From positions 3,302,646 through 3,366,645 of the forward strand of contig NC_020170.2 in assembly GCF_000224145.3 (NCBI RefSeq): 64,000 nucleotides of DNA, given 5' to 3'. A program made the translations under genes and the position numbers. The DNA comes from Ciona intestinalis (lineage: Eukaryota; Chordata; Ascidiacea; Phlebobranchia; Cionidae). The notes beneath the pieces were generated by a model. It had not been told where the DNA came from. It saw only the letters and a program-made list of their open reading frames with translations, and did not search any database. The number at the start of each line of letters is the position of its first letter. The stretch's first letter is position 1. This document shows positions 37,504-58,672 of the stretch, piece after piece.

Positions 37504-37884
37504 TTCTAATATTCAGCCAACAGTTTTACCTTGAAAATCTCACGGCGAAAGACGTTAACACAACAGTTACCTGTATAACGAATATAAATCTACTGGTTAG
37601 CTTGGTAAACATCTATGGAATGCGTAGCCTATTTATATGATTATTCCAATCGAGGAAACTAAAGTTAGTATTATTGTGACGTTATTATTTACGTTGTTTT
37701 ATTTCTGGGATGCTGTTTCGACTTAACCTACGCATGAGGTATGAACCAGAAATAATCTTTGTGTTTTGAAAACCAAGAAGAACGCTGGTATATACCTACG
37801 TTTAATGATAAATCTATGCTGCAAGGCCGGATAATCTATGTTTCATTCTACAATAAGAATGTTATAACGTTTTAACGTCTAATC

Positions 37885-38010
37885 CTAAAAAAATTATCAC
37901 CCACAAAGTAACATACATGGTAACTCGTAAGCTGGCACAAGGTGTTAAACCCGTGTTATAACGACTGTCGTTTTGTGGCTACGCGAGGATAATAAGTCAC
38001 ATTCATTCAC
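37885..38010 (+). mobile_element. SINE tail fragment
   Basis: Starts ATCACCCACAAAGTAACATA and ends at GGATAATAAGTCACATTCAT. It lies upstream of the lectin receptor, next to a MITE. Confidence 0.55.
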
Positions 38011-38046
38011 ATTCATGTTGGAAGGACGGGGTATTTAAACCAGAAG

Positions 38047-38254
38047 TATAGTAGGGCGGGGTAAGATGAGTCGTATTTTTTAAATTCTATTTTCTTGTTG
38101 TATTTGGTATAATAAACAAAAACGTATCCAGAGTTGTATAATATATAACCGTAGCCCTGCGACTCCAAAAGAGCGTTGTTGATTGTTTAAAACACGATCA
38201 AGGAAATGGGATTTTTGTGCCAACAGTATCCCATCTTACCCCACATTGCTTTAT
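38047..38254 (+). mobile_element. MITE copy upstream of the lectin receptor
   Basis: Ends TATAGTAGGGCGGGGTAAGA and TATCCCATCTTACCCCACAT, interior TAGCCCTGCGACTCCAAAAG. The rest of 37504-39600 holds a SINE tail and no gene I can support. Confidence 0.8.
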
Positions 38255-39612
38255 CTTAAAAAATTAAAATCAACTGCTTTTCTTACCGTTCCTACTTGGA
38301 AATTTTAACTCATTGTCACAGCTAGGACCCAGAACATTTGGTGTTTTGACAAGAGATTGTTTTATGATTGTTTAACGCCTCTATACAGTCTGTAATTGAA
38401 AATTCGCCTTAATGAAATGCATGTGAAGGATTTGTACGAACCTATACCACATTACCACATAATTTGTACGAATTTAGACCACACCACCACATAATAGAGA
38501 CAAAACAAGCAGAATCCAAAATGCGTGGTGGTCTACGATCTGTAGGCTATGAAGCAAATATGTAAAATAAACAAAGAATGGTGGATATAAGCGTTTATTT
38601 ACAATGTTGGAACTATAGAAACAGAGTAGTTTGTGGAGGTGGGAAATACGTCCACAGCTTTACGGAGCTAAGAAGTTTATTTACACAAGTTATTTTGAAA
38701 AAAGCAATTCGTCAAATGACTCGCATGCTAAATTTGAGCATACCAAATAAAATATAAACGCATATTGGCAGACACCCGACAGCTTACCAAAAATGGATGT
38801 AAAGTAGAACTGAGTGTTAATCGAAATAATAAATTGCAGCATTGATAAGGCAAAGACAAAAATTTACAATAAGAAATAATGCGGGACATTGTATTTACTC
38901 CCTCCCCTAAATTTGGATAATGTTTCGATTGAATTTTAAAAGGAAAAAAAGGCGGTACCCAAACTGTAATGTTTAAGTTGTCTCAGTCTGCATTTACGAT
39001 GACTTGGCATGCGGTCGGCGTTTTGAAATCTTTATGACTGAATTAACGTAAATAAGCGGTGGAAAATTACTGTATTTTTTAAGTTGCTGCGTTAGTAATT
39101 TCACTATTTTGGGGCACCAGAGCAATTTGAAAATTGCTGAACGGTTTTTGGTTAATTAGAATTTAAAAGAAATTATAAATGTAGAAAATTTTAGATAGAA
39201 AACTTAATTACCAAAGTTTTAATAAAGGCTGTGGAAACCACGGGAAGATCTCTTTCTTTTTGTGGTCGTTTCTGTGAGTTTGTGTGCGTTACTGGTGTGT
39301 CGTATTCTCTTCTACTCTTATGTACTTTACTATAAAAGTCACCATGAAGTGTAGAGACAGGTGAAGTATCAATTATGACAATTAATTTAAGTCTTGCAAA
39401 TTAAAAAAAAACTTTTAAATTAAAATAAAGCCACCTGCTTAACTTGTATAGCCCTTGAACAATTGTTACTACAAGTTATCACCAAAAAATGGATATTTTT
39501 AAATTTGGTCTGCTTCCACTATTTTTCTTTTTTTTTACCATCTAAAACTAATAACATATTTTTAACCTTTTTTCTTTTATTTACTTTCTTAGGGTTAGCA
39601 ATTTACTTAGCT

Positions 39613-40611
39613 ATGTCGGGGCGTCGCATTTTTGTTGGTCGTTTGAGTTACCGTGCACGTGAGGGCGACATAGAGCGCTTCTTCAAAGGCTTTGGTCGTA
39701 TTACAGACATCAACATCAAGAACGGCTTCTGTTTCGTGGAGTTTGACGACAGCAGAGACGCAGACGATGCAGTGTATGAGATGAATAACCAGATGCTGTG
39801 CGGGGAGAGGGTCACTGTCGAACTGGCTAAAGGAACGCAGAGGTGGGGCCAAGAGCGACGGGATTATGGAGGGGGAAGAGATTATGGGAGAGGGGATTAC
39901 GGAGGTGGGTATGGGGGGAGGAATAATGACCGGGGCTTTGGGAGGAGACAGAGCAAATTTGCCCCGCCGATGAGAACTGAGTATCGGGTGATTGTGGAGA
40001 ATTTATCGACTAGAGTCGCCTGGCAGGAGTTGAAAGATCATTTAAGGCAAGCCGGAGAAATCACGTACGCAGATGCTCATAAGCATCGTCGCAATGAAGG
40101 CGTTGTGGATTTCGCGAGCTACGATGATATGAAGAATGCAATTGAGAAGTTCAATAATACAGAGCTGAATGGGAGGAAGATCAGATTGGTGGAGGATCGC
40201 TCACAGAGCAGTTCGAGATCACGGAGCAGGTCACGATCACGCTCACGAAGTCGTCACCGTTCCAGATCACGGGATCGAAGTTCACGCAGGAAGAGAAGTC
40301 GCTCTCATTCACATGATAGCGACAGGAATAAGAGGAAAGAGTCAAGATCTTCATCCAATGAAGATAACCGGAAGAGGAGCCAATCACGTGAAAAAGATTC
40401 TGATCACGATGATAAAAATGAGGAGAAGAATGATCAAGGTGAAACTTCCAAGGAAAAAATGGAAGAAAGTGCTGAAACATCACAAGTATCTGAAGATCGT
40501 GATGGTGGACATTCTCGTGAAAATAGTCGTGAAAAATCACCATCTCATGAAAATGGTGATAATGAAAGGGGTGCTCGCAGCAGCTCCCCTGAACAAAAAG
40601 AAGAAAATTAA
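39613..40611 (+). CDS. SR splicing factor, SRSF4/5/6-like, copy A
   Basis: An uninterrupted reading frame of 332 residues. RRM1 starts [11 protein letters not shown] with RNP motifs RIFVGRL and GFCFVEF. A Gly/Arg/Tyr-rich linker follows, then a pseudo-RRM ([19 protein letters not shown]) and a long RS tail ending in an acidic, Ser-rich stretch. The family binds exonic enhancers and promotes spliceosome assembly in the nucleus. The pseudo-RRM hallmark SWQDLKD here reads AWQELKD, a departure at the residues that contact RNA and SRPK kinase. The ATG lies four bases after a good acceptor (ACTTAG at 39605-39610), so an intron probably separates it from a 5' untranslated exon. A closely related gene lies inverted at 51923-52711. 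Confidence 0.92.
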   Translation: MSGRRIFVGRLSYRAREGDIERFFKGFGRITDINIKNGFCFVEFDDSRDADDAVYEMNNQMLCGERVTVELAKGTQRWGQERRDYGGGRDYGRGDYGGGYGGRNNDRGFGRRQSKFAPPMRTEYRVIVENLSTRVAWQELKDHLRQAGEITYADAHKHRRNEGVVDFASYDDMKNAIEKFNNTELNGRKIRLVEDRSQSSSRSRSRSRSRSRSRHRSRSRDRSSRRKRSRSHSHDSDRNKRKESRSSSNEDNRKRSQSREKDSDHDDKNEEKNDQGETSKEKMEESAETSQVSEDRDGGHSRENSREKSPSHENGDNERGARSSSPEQKEEN

Positions 40612-40932
40612 ACTGGATGTTTTGTTACAAAAATTGACCAAAAAATTATTCAACAATCTCTTCATTACAAGCTTACTTGTCTAGTTTGATTTAATGAAGA
40701 TCTATCGGCCCCAATTATTTTTACGATTGTGACATATGTGTAATTCATACCCCTTGTACTGCCCAGTGAAATTAAATTTTCACAAAATTTAAGTAAGATG
40801 ATTCGCAGTGTAAATATTCTTTTAAAACCAAAACTTTTTGTAAATTGGCAATTGATTTCTAAAGCAGTTTGCAACACAAACTCTGCTGCTAACTGTTTAT
40901 GATAAATTGTTTTTTTGAGTTGTTTTAACTGG

Positions 40933-40938
40933 AATAAA
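40933..40938 (+). terminator. Polyadenylation signal of SRSF copy A
   Basis: AATAAA about 320 bases after the stop codon. The interval 40612-41881 is convergent 3' sequence between this gene and PCCA and shows no other gene I can support. Confidence 0.5.
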
Positions 40939-41763
40939 AAATGATTGTAACCTTGCAGTTTAGAATTCTCAAAACTTAGACAAATTATGTGGTTTATTTT
41001 CTTTGGGGGAACGAGTGTAGTGAATGAAAAATATTAATATTATTCAACGCTATTAAACTAAGTTATATTGTTTTACGGGCGACCATAAATTCAGTTAATA
41101 AGCATAAACAAAACTTTTTTAACTTTTAAAATATTGTTTAATTAAAGATTATGTAGGTAGCAACAATCTTAAGTACCTACATTTTGGATGTCAGAGAGAA
41201 CAAAATAGTCATTTTTTTATGAACACCTCCAATACTGTTTCAAAAAAAGGTCTCGTAAAGGTGTTTAGACTCATTTTCTTGTGAGGCAAATGTGCAATAC
41301 ACACCAAGCAGCAATGTAGCTGGTGAATTTATAAGCCATCAAGCAAAATATAGCCCAAAAAATAACTGCAATCAAAACTATTTCAAATATCCCATACGAT
41401 TTATTACCTAGGAAAATTGAAACTTGCGCGACGAGGCACCAGGAACAAAAGGAAAACATTGCGGTTTGATTAAATTAAACTTGACACATTGTGTATATGA
41501 GGAATGCAAACATTTAAATACAACTTCAGATCATGAGATAGGTATAGGCAAGGGGGCTCCCTGTCTGTTAAGTAATACACTTGTACGTAACAATATTTCA
41601 TTTACCGATAGTTAAAAGAGTGGCATCGATTTGTATACAAAAGGCATATAAGCTTATGCTGAGATTTTTGCAAAGGGTTGCAGCAACCCATAGATTTTCC
41701 AACTAAAAAAACAACTTTCTATTGTCTTAATTTCAACAACTTTGTATTGCTATGTTTACCTAT

Positions 41764-41769
41764 TTTATT
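41764..41769 (-). terminator. Candidate polyadenylation signal of PCCA
   Basis: AATAAA on the minus strand (TTTATT on plus), about 113 bases downstream of the PCCA stop codon. Confidence 0.4.
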
Positions 41770-41881
41770 GTTGTAACCCAAAGAATTTAAAAAAAATTAA
41801 CACCACTGCTTATTTAACCCTGATGTACAGCACATACCAGACCATAATTTAGAAAAGTGCAATAAATAAGGAAGCAAAAAA

Positions 41882-51389
<9,508 letters not shown>

Positions 51390-51922
51390 TTTCAACTCAA
51401 AATAAATTTCAACCCAAAACTAAAAGTCGTTTTGTGATTCTCTACAATTTAAACCAAACATCAATTACTGGTTACAGTTAACTTAGCTGGTACGTTTATA
51501 TTTACAGATGTGAGAAGTTTCTAGTTTGAAATATTTTTATTGTCAATGCAATGCACACTGAGAACTAAAGTTGTATGTATACGATAACACCTTAATAAAA
51601 TAAGATTTTACATCCGCATAAGCAGTTATCAACTATCGCCAACATAAGAATTTGAAATTGTAAAACCAAAGAAAATACATGTCAAAACAAAAGCACATAC
51701 ATATTTGTAAATCATTCAACAGTTTTTTTTAACATTTGGAGACGCAGGAAAATGTGTCTGATTAAGATATGGATCTCAAAACTAAAACATTGGATGTTTT
51801 ATGGCAGGAATAATTTGTCAAAATTTACTTTACAACCAATACACGATGTAAAAAGTAGCAATGCCATTTTGTAAAATAGGCAGTTGCATACTGAGTCACA
51901 ACTTTTCTTTTATTTGTCATGT

Positions 51923-52711
51923 TCAATTATTATTGGGTGATCGGGAAGGTGACCTTGAATCTGAACGACTGCGACGGTTGTATCGGCCTGCGTATGGGGA
52001 TCGGGAACGAGATCTTCTGGGACTCCTGGATCTGCTTCTGCTTCGACTCCTGCTCCGACTTCTGCTCCTGGATGCAGGTTTATCCTCGATCAATCTGATC
52101 TTCCTGCCACTAAGCTCTGTGTCGTCCAGTTTCTCAATCGCAGCCTTCATGTCATCGTAAGTTGCAAAATCAACAATTCCTTCGTTTTGTACGGACTGAT
52201 GAGCTTCAGCAAAGGAAACATCCCCAGCTTGACGAAGATAATCTTTCAAATCCTGCCAGCTCACTCTTGAAGATAAGTTCTCCACAATCACCCGATACTT
52301 GGTGCGAGAGGGAGGACCAAATCTCCCAGAACCTCTCCCGCCCCCAAAACGATCATCCCTTCCTCCTCTAAAACCTCCCCCGTTTCTTCCTCCGTAGTTA
52401 TTATCGTATCCCCGATAATTTCCTCCTCCACCGCCTCCACCACGACCGTATGATCCACCTCCTCGGAAATCTCCTCCTCTTCTTGGAGTACCTTTTGCGT
52501 GCTCCACAGTGACACGCTCTCCACACAGAGACTGGTTGTTCATCTCGTACACAGCATCCTCTGCGTCACGGTTTTCTTCAAACTCGACGAAACCATATCC
52601 AGTCTTCAGCTTGACTTCCCGAATTCGACCGAACCCTTTGAAGAATCTCTCCACATCGGATTCAGTGGCACGGTTGCTTAAACGTCCGATAAATACACGA
52701 CTACCTGCCAT
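51923..52711 (-). CDS. SR splicing factor, SRSF4/5/6-like, copy B
   Basis: An uninterrupted frame of 262 residues on the minus strand. It starts [17 protein letters not shown], with RNP motifs VFIGRL and YGFVEF, a Gly-rich linker, a pseudo-RRM with the intact heptad SWQDLKD, and an RS tail (SRSRSRSR) that is much shorter than in copy A. The upstream ATG in the same frame (52756) is less likely, because MAGSR aligns with the start of copy A. This copy keeps the canonical residues, so it is the more typical family member. It probably arose with copy A by inverted duplication, since both coding regions lack introns. Confidence 0.92.
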   Translation of the reverse strand: MAGSRVFIGRLSNRATESDVERFFKGFGRIREVKLKTGYGFVEFEENRDAEDAVYEMNNQSLCGERVTVEHAKGTPRRGGDFRGGGSYGRGGGGGGGNYRGYDNNYGGRNGGGFRGGRDDRFGGGRGSGRFGPPSRTKYRVIVENLSSRVSWQDLKDYLRQAGDVSFAEAHQSVQNEGIVDFATYDDMKAAIEKLDDTELSGRKIRLIEDKPASRSRSRSRSRSRSRSRSPRRSRSRSPYAGRYNRRSRSDSRSPSRSPNNN

Positions 52712-52904
52712 ACTTTTCTTATTGGACTTTAAATGAAAATCAAATGTCAAAATCATAAAGAAAAGTACAGTTAATGTTAAGTTAGTTTGGTTGTAGGTTA
52801 TACCAATTTCTTTAATTCTATGAGTTACTTATTCTAATACGGAAAAAAAACTAATTTTTACATTGAAAAAATCAAGTTTACCTTACCAATTACATTTCTC
52901 TTGA

Positions 52905-53225
52905 ACAGATTATGATTAGTTTGGGAAAATGCCTTGGTAAAAAACAGATGTTAAGTCGTGTAGGATCCGGTACAATGTGCGGGAAACCACAGCCAGTGGC
53001 AACCATGGACCAGGAGAGCCATAAGGACGCAGTGGAGTTAGGTAGGAGGACAGACCAGGCATGGCTAGTTAGGGATTGAGACTGGAATCGAGAGACTCCC
53101 AAAGAAAATGGCGGCAAATCTATTTCTCGCTTTCTCCCGTGGTTAGAATCAAGCCATGGAAGGCAATGGTGGAAATTTGGATTTGGTCCGGAAAGGTCCA
53201 GAAATTTCTTAAATGTAAAAAGTAT
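52905..53225. other. GC-richer block of unknown nature upstream of SRSF copy B
   Basis: About 320 bases with higher GC than their surroundings. The minus strand is open for 112 codons (52890-53228) but resembles nothing I know. It could be an untranslated or alternative (poison) exon of SRSF copy B, or a transposon fragment. Confidence 0.3.
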
Positions 53226-53598
53226 CATGATAATTTCGACAATATATTATGATGTTAAGCTAGGCTGTTTTACAACGTTTATATTAACTGAGTTTAGCAA
53301 TTACCATTTATTATCTTAAGTATCCACTTAAAAAAATGGCGTACGTAGATTAAAACTATCGCCGTATATTTTAGAAAACTTGGTTCAATAGTATTACCGT
53401 ATAAAAAACTCCTAAAAATACGTTTAACTACCTGAATAAACGTAATAGTTTCATACTCCCAAAGTAGTAAACAAGCCGATAACCCAAAGCGAAGAGCGAC
53501 TAAAATTTCGCTGGCAAAACACTAATCAAACGCGACGTAAGCTTCGTGCAACGCGTAGACATTGCTGCGCACTGATTGGTTGAAAAACTACGTATCTG

Positions 53599-53606
53599 TG
53601 ACGTCA
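53599..53606. promoter_or_regulatory. CRE palindrome and CCAAT box upstream of SRSF copy B
   Basis: TGACGTCA at 53599-53606, with an inverted CCAAT (ATTGG, 53575-53579) about 20 bases away, forms a promoter-like cluster between SRSF copy B (minus) and the protease gene (plus). It could serve either gene or both; this is inference. The rest of 53300-54490 shows nothing else I can support. Confidence 0.4.
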
Positions 53607-54495
53607 CAAGGTTGTGTGAATTATGGGCACGTCGAGTGATTGAAAGTTTACATCATTAAATTTTGCGGGATTGCTGTGGTCATCCTTGATGCTAGATCTA
53701 GATTCTTATACAACCTGTAAGGTCATGCAACGCCAAAGCGGCTGTATGAGTATAACAACACTTTATAACAACGCAAAGAAATAGGAAGTTTGCGAAATGT
53801 TTGATTACCGGTGTCAGTCAAAGTCGGTATATAAACATTTGTATACGAACTCTGGTGACATGTGGGTTTTATATAGGAACAGATTGGGCCATGACCGTTT
53901 TTATCTTTGTCTGTTGACATATCTGTTGGTTTACTCAAGTGACGCATTTATTTTAGGGTGTGTAAAATCCCCTACTCGATCTATCAATTACCAAATAAGC
54001 ATACTTTGGTTACGGAAAGATACAGCAGAGGGTAAAATAAAGCATCGGTAAATAAACCAGAAACCGTATATGTTTATATATGTTTGAATATAGAGTCTGA
54101 AACAAACTAAATATTGTTAGAAACGAGAAACACTCAGACGACCGTATTCTTTCTGTTGTCACTTGTGTGTCGCATTGTTGATAGCGAAGAAAAAGACTTT
54201 TAAGCCACTTTTATCTCCTTGTCGAACATAATACTCTGGCTCCCGACTCTATTTAACGTCAACAGACCGTTGAACAAGTCCACCAAGCGTCATGGTCCAA
54301 CAAATATTAACATTGCTTTTTCCGCCCACACGTTTCGATATTCCATTTACATACAGTGTCAGTTTACGAAGAGATTGAATGGACGTAATACATCATTCTC
54401 TGTTAGATACTGCCGTGAAAAACAACTAATTAGTGTGAAGCTGATTATTTTAGAAATTTAGTAATTTATGTTAATTTATTTGTGGCCACACCAGC

Positions 54496-57453
54496 ATGGC
54501 TGGCATTTCAGGTAAGTTTTTTTAATATATCTATAACGATATACTAGGGTAGTGTAATATGGATCTTTTTCATTTTCTTTTATCGTCCCGTATGGTGGTA
54601 AACAAAGAATATTTACAGAATCGTATAACCGTAGCTCCGCGACTCTAAGGAGCTTTGTTGGTTGTTTAAAACACGATCTCTGGGATTTAGGGGCTATAAA
54701 CGGTATATAGCGCTCATCTTACCCCACAGTGGTAGTATATAACAAATTAAGTGATTATGTTCGTATAGAAAAGTTCATCAAACAGTGTATTTATATTTAC
54801 TTGACAGATATCGAAAATAATCACCTCATATGTACTGATGATAAAATTACTACGGAACCGAAAATTAAAATTGCATCAAATATCTTTGAAGTACAGAAGT
54901 GTAAAAATACCAATGCTTCCGACGGTAATAGCAAGGTGCTGGTTAACTTGTGCGATGCTACAGATAGTAAAGTTGTTTCACTGACTACAAAAGTGCAAAA
55001 TGTGATGCAAAGACTGGATAAGCTTGAAGACAACCAGAAACACTTTCAACAAAATGTCATGGAAAAGTTTAAAGATGTCACCAGCACATTAAAGAAAATA
55101 TCCCAGAAGCTAGACGCTCAAAATCCTCAACAGTTGAAAAAAGGTGACATTTTAGTTGGTAAAACTCAAATAATAAAGTTGACCGTTTAGTAAACAGGTG
55201 CTTTTGGTATATAGTGGGGTGGGGGAAGATGGGACACCTCTTCTTTCTATTTTCTCGTCCCATTTGGTTGTGAACAAAGAAAATTTAAAGAATTATAAAA
55301 CCATATTCTCACGACTTTCATAGACCGTTGTAAATTGTTTCAAACACGATTAGGATATTTGAATATTATGTGCTAAAGGTGTCCCATCTTCCCCCACCCA
55401 ACTATATATTTCATTGATTAATTCATTCATATATTTCAGCAATCATAGAAGTGATGGCGGACCAAAGTACTCAAACGTCACTAAATCTAGATACTGCATG
55501 CTGCCAATCCGTGGTCGTTGTCCACGATAAGTATGTATACTTAACCAGGAATTCGGTAAAAACAAATGTATGTCTTTAAAATAATATAATGTGGTGTGAT
55601 GTGGCGTACAAGTTCTTTCTGTATTCCCGGCACATTTGGCAGTAAACAAAGTATATTTACGGAACTATAACCAAAGCTCTGCCACTATATGTTAAAAATA
55701 CGATCAGGATTTTGGTGCTAACGGTAGCTTACCCAACAGTACTTTAGTAACGCAGAAACAATAGAAGAAAAGAGCTAAGGTTCTACCTAAACAGCACCTC
55801 TACACGTTCTATAGTTATATGCATGTCCTTTAAACCAGGACTGCTGATGCCGGAGTCGGAACTGGTTTTGTAATCGATCCAAACGACAAAGTTTTGGAGA
55901 CCATGTTAGACTTTCCACCCGATATGATTTGCATCATGACGGCTAACCATGTGTTATAGGGGGTTGCGCAGGCGCAGGTAAGTTATTATTATAGTACTGT
56001 GCGGTACGATGCTGGATACCTATAATATCCCATATTTCCGCAAGATGATTTTAACAAATAAATCGGTCTTTTAGAGGGTATATATACGGTTAAAAATATT
56101 TGAATGTTCTTTGTTCACTACCAAACGGGACAAGATGCAATAAAATAAAAACAAGTAACATCTTACCCCACCCTGCTATATTCGTTTTATTAGCTACATA
56201 TTGTTTGAACGATTAAAACTGAATTTACAGATTAAATGGACGATAAGTTCCTCCAAATTCAATGCAGATAAAGTGATCGGGTGTACAGACCTTGATATTG
56301 CTACAATTTGGATAAAAACTCCATCCAAAGTAACTTATTTTAGTAAAAAACGTTTGTTTGTTCTAAATGTACATTATATATGGCCATAAACCGGCAAGTG
56401 AGTGTTTTCATAGTTTAACCAGAGTGTACTAACAGTCTACTTGGTCCGGCGCTGTAGCACAATTGATTAGTGCGCCTGCCTATAACCCCCAGAGGTAATG
56501 GGTTCAAAGCTCGTCATTGCTACCACGGCGTATTTGTCCTTAGGCAAGACCCTTAACGGAAATTGCTCCAACCCAGTGGTCACTAGTGGAATATCCAAAT
56601 TACCAGCCATACATAAACAAAATGCATTAATCCGAGAAAAAACAAATAATAACATTTTATCATTAAGACCGAGTTTTTAAGTATATCATTAAGACCGAGT
56701 TTTTAAGTAAAATGTTATATCTGTTTTCCTTACTTTTTAATATTTTCAGGGGGGTACTGACTGTTGTCCGTTACCGTTTTGCGCAAGCATAAAGAGGGGT
56801 GAAACAGTTTACTTTGTTGGCACCAGCGCAGATGATCTGCCGAACAGAGTAGTGACGGGAAATATGAGTTGGACGGAGAGAATTGTCAAAGGAAAATCAT
56901 TGACTGAATGCTCTGGCGTACTTGAAGTAATTAAACTATAATTTTGATCATATATAGTAGGGTCGGGAAAAATGGGACAGCTTTCATTCTATTTTCTCGT
57001 CACATTTGGTAGTAAACTAAAAACATTCAAAGAATTATAAATTATTTGTTTAAAACACAATCAAGATATTTAGATGTTTTATGCTAAAGATGTCCCACCT
57101 TACCCCACAAAACTATATATAACTATATATAGCCCCGCGACTCTGAAAGTGCGTTGTTAATTGTTAAATAAGACGATCAGGAAATATAGGATTAAGCTAA
57201 CGGTATATATCTCATACCTCACATATACACAAAATCCCCATGTGAATGACATTTTGTAACTTAGCCCGGATACTCTGGATCTCCAGCTTTGAGCGGTGAA
57301 GGCGAAGTGGTGGGTATTGTAACCACAGGAACATACGACAAGAACACCGTATACCTGATACCACGTTCTTCTATAATAAAGTATTTTCAAAATAAGAAGC
57401 AAGACATAGAAACATACTTGAAAACACAGAAATGCAAGAAAACTAATTTGTAA
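54496..57453 (+). CDS. Trypsin-fold serine protease with N-terminal coiled coil, one in-frame TAG
   Basis: Exons 54496-54511, 54808-55143, 55440-55530, 55839-55977, 56231-56329, 56750-56926 and 57265-57453 join in phase. The N-terminal third is polar, with a predicted coiled coil (KVQNVMQRLDKLEDNQ, then STLKKISQKLDAQ). The second half has the protease landmarks in order: AGVGTGFVID, the histidine in MTANHV, the aspartate in DLDIATIWIKT, and the serine in PGYSGSPALSG followed by GIVTTGTYD. No signal peptide, so it is probably intracellular, like FAM111-type proteases, though I cannot place it in a subfamily. A TAG lies in frame at 55957-55959, codon 188, just after the histidine. The rest is open, so this may be a null allele, a sequence error, a young pseudogene or a read-through site. 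Every intron holds a MITE or SINE. Confidence 0.7.
54540..54738 (+). mobile_element. MITE copy in protease intron 1
   Basis: Left end ATACTAGGGTAGTGTAATAT, right end CTCATCTTACCCCACAGTGG. It fills most of the 296-base intron. Confidence 0.75.
55210..55407 (+). mobile_element. MITE copy in protease intron 2 (best preserved)
   Basis: Terminal repeats are almost perfect: left TATAGTGGGGTGGGGGAAGA, right complement of the same (TCTTCCCCCACCCAACTATA). It fills 198 of 296 intron bases. Confidence 0.85.
55586..55745 (+). mobile_element. MITE copy in protease intron 3, diverged
   Basis: Interior CACATTTGGCAGTAAACAAA and ATACGATCAGGATTTTGGTG; both ends are weak. Confidence 0.6.
55990..56180 (-). mobile_element. 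MITE copy in protease intron 4
   Basis: Left end TATAGTACTGTGCGGTACGA, right end ACATCTTACCCCACCCTGCT; it nearly fills the intron. Confidence 0.75.
56448..56635 (+). mobile_element. SINE copy in protease intron 5
   Basis: Head GGCGCTGTAGCACAATTGAT and GGTAATGGGTTCAAAGCTCG, body CCAACCCAGTGGTCACTAG. The tail is truncated near AAACAAAATGC. Confidence 0.7.
56951..57116 (+). mobile_element. MITE copy in protease intron 6
   Basis: Left end TATAGTAGGGTCGGGAAAAA, right end GATGTCCCACCTTACCCCAC. A second partial copy follows directly. Confidence 0.75.
57120..57215 (+). mobile_element. MITE fragment in protease intron 6
   Basis: Only the right half is seen: TAGCCCCGCGACTCTGAAAG and AAGACGATCAGGAAATATAG. 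Confidence 0.6.
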
Positions 57454-57557
57454 TAATATGTGAACTTGGAAAAAGTCCAAATTGGTGTTCCACAGATAAC
57501 TAAAAGAGCAGTAGATATATTATAGGCTAACTGTGTACTAACTGACATTTCGGCTAC

Positions 57558-57724
57558 ATATAGTTCTGTGGGGTAAGATGGGACACCTTTAGCACTTTGT
57601 ATTTAAATATACCTTAATCCTGTTTTAAACAAAACTAAATTCTCTAAATGTTCTTTTTAGATTACTACTAAATGGGACGATAAAATAAAGTAGAAAGATG
57701 TCCCATCAACCCCACCCTACTATA
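57558..57724 (-). mobile_element. MITE copy just downstream of the protease
   Basis: Left end TAGTTCTGTGGGGTAAGATG, right end CATCAACCCCACCCTACTAT. The rest of 57454-58672 is AT-rich, with nothing else I can support. Confidence 0.8.
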
Positions 57725-58672
57725 TCGTCAAAATATTAATGCAAATAGCTACATTTAAAACAGTTTACCTTACTACTTTACAATTCGCCACCGTGTTTAA
57801 TTTGTTATGGGCTGTTGGTTTGGCTCGCAACAAAATTGAATTGTTAATTTTGCTTCTTTACTGACTTTAAAACCAGAAGTTTGAAGTAGGTCTTCTTTTA
57901 TCTTGTTTCTTTTTATAGTTTTGTGTTTCCATTTTCACTAGCCACAACTTTTAATGCAGATTTGTAAATAATCTTGTTTAATAAATCTAATCTTAAATTT
58001 ACCTGCGTTTTAGAATTTATATTACATTAAATATTACATAAATATGTTTATACTGTTTATATGTTATATTGAAACACATACCTATATAGTTTTTAAATTA
58101 CAATTTGATGTATAACAACACGATTATATTTACAAAATATATGATTAGTCACTCTTGCGTTCAAATATTGTTAGTAAAATAGAACCACCATGCAAAAAGT
58201 AAAATAAAATCGACAAAATAAATACATTTAACAAATTACGTTTTGGTAAACAACATTGCACTTAACGGCTATAGACTATATATACACTACATGTTTCCAC
58301 TAACAAAAAAAACTCGACTGGCAACATTATACGATAGCTTATAAATATACATGGTAAAAACTTGCACGATAATATTGTTTTGATTTCAACAGTGTTTAAA
58401 AACGGCAAATAGTTTGCTTCACATTCTGTACAAGGTTAGCGCAAAGCATAAATAACGTTATAAAATATATCAACAGCTGATCAATGGTAGCGAGAATGAA
58501 ATATGTTTAAAACTGCTTCTGCAAGCAAAGAATCCGCATCCACCAGCAATATTATTGCACAATATTCGCGCTATTGCAAGCATATGTGTTTTGTCGTACA
58601 CGCTTTAAAAAGCTGGTGTCGATTTTTTACGTTATAAAACTGATACAATAATATTTACTTTATAAAACTGTC

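Noticed and set aside
39463-39612. N-terminal extension of SRSF copy A
   Set aside because: The frame is open upstream, but it is hydrophobic, unlike any SR protein, and is cut off by a good acceptor four bases before the ATG that matches the family start.
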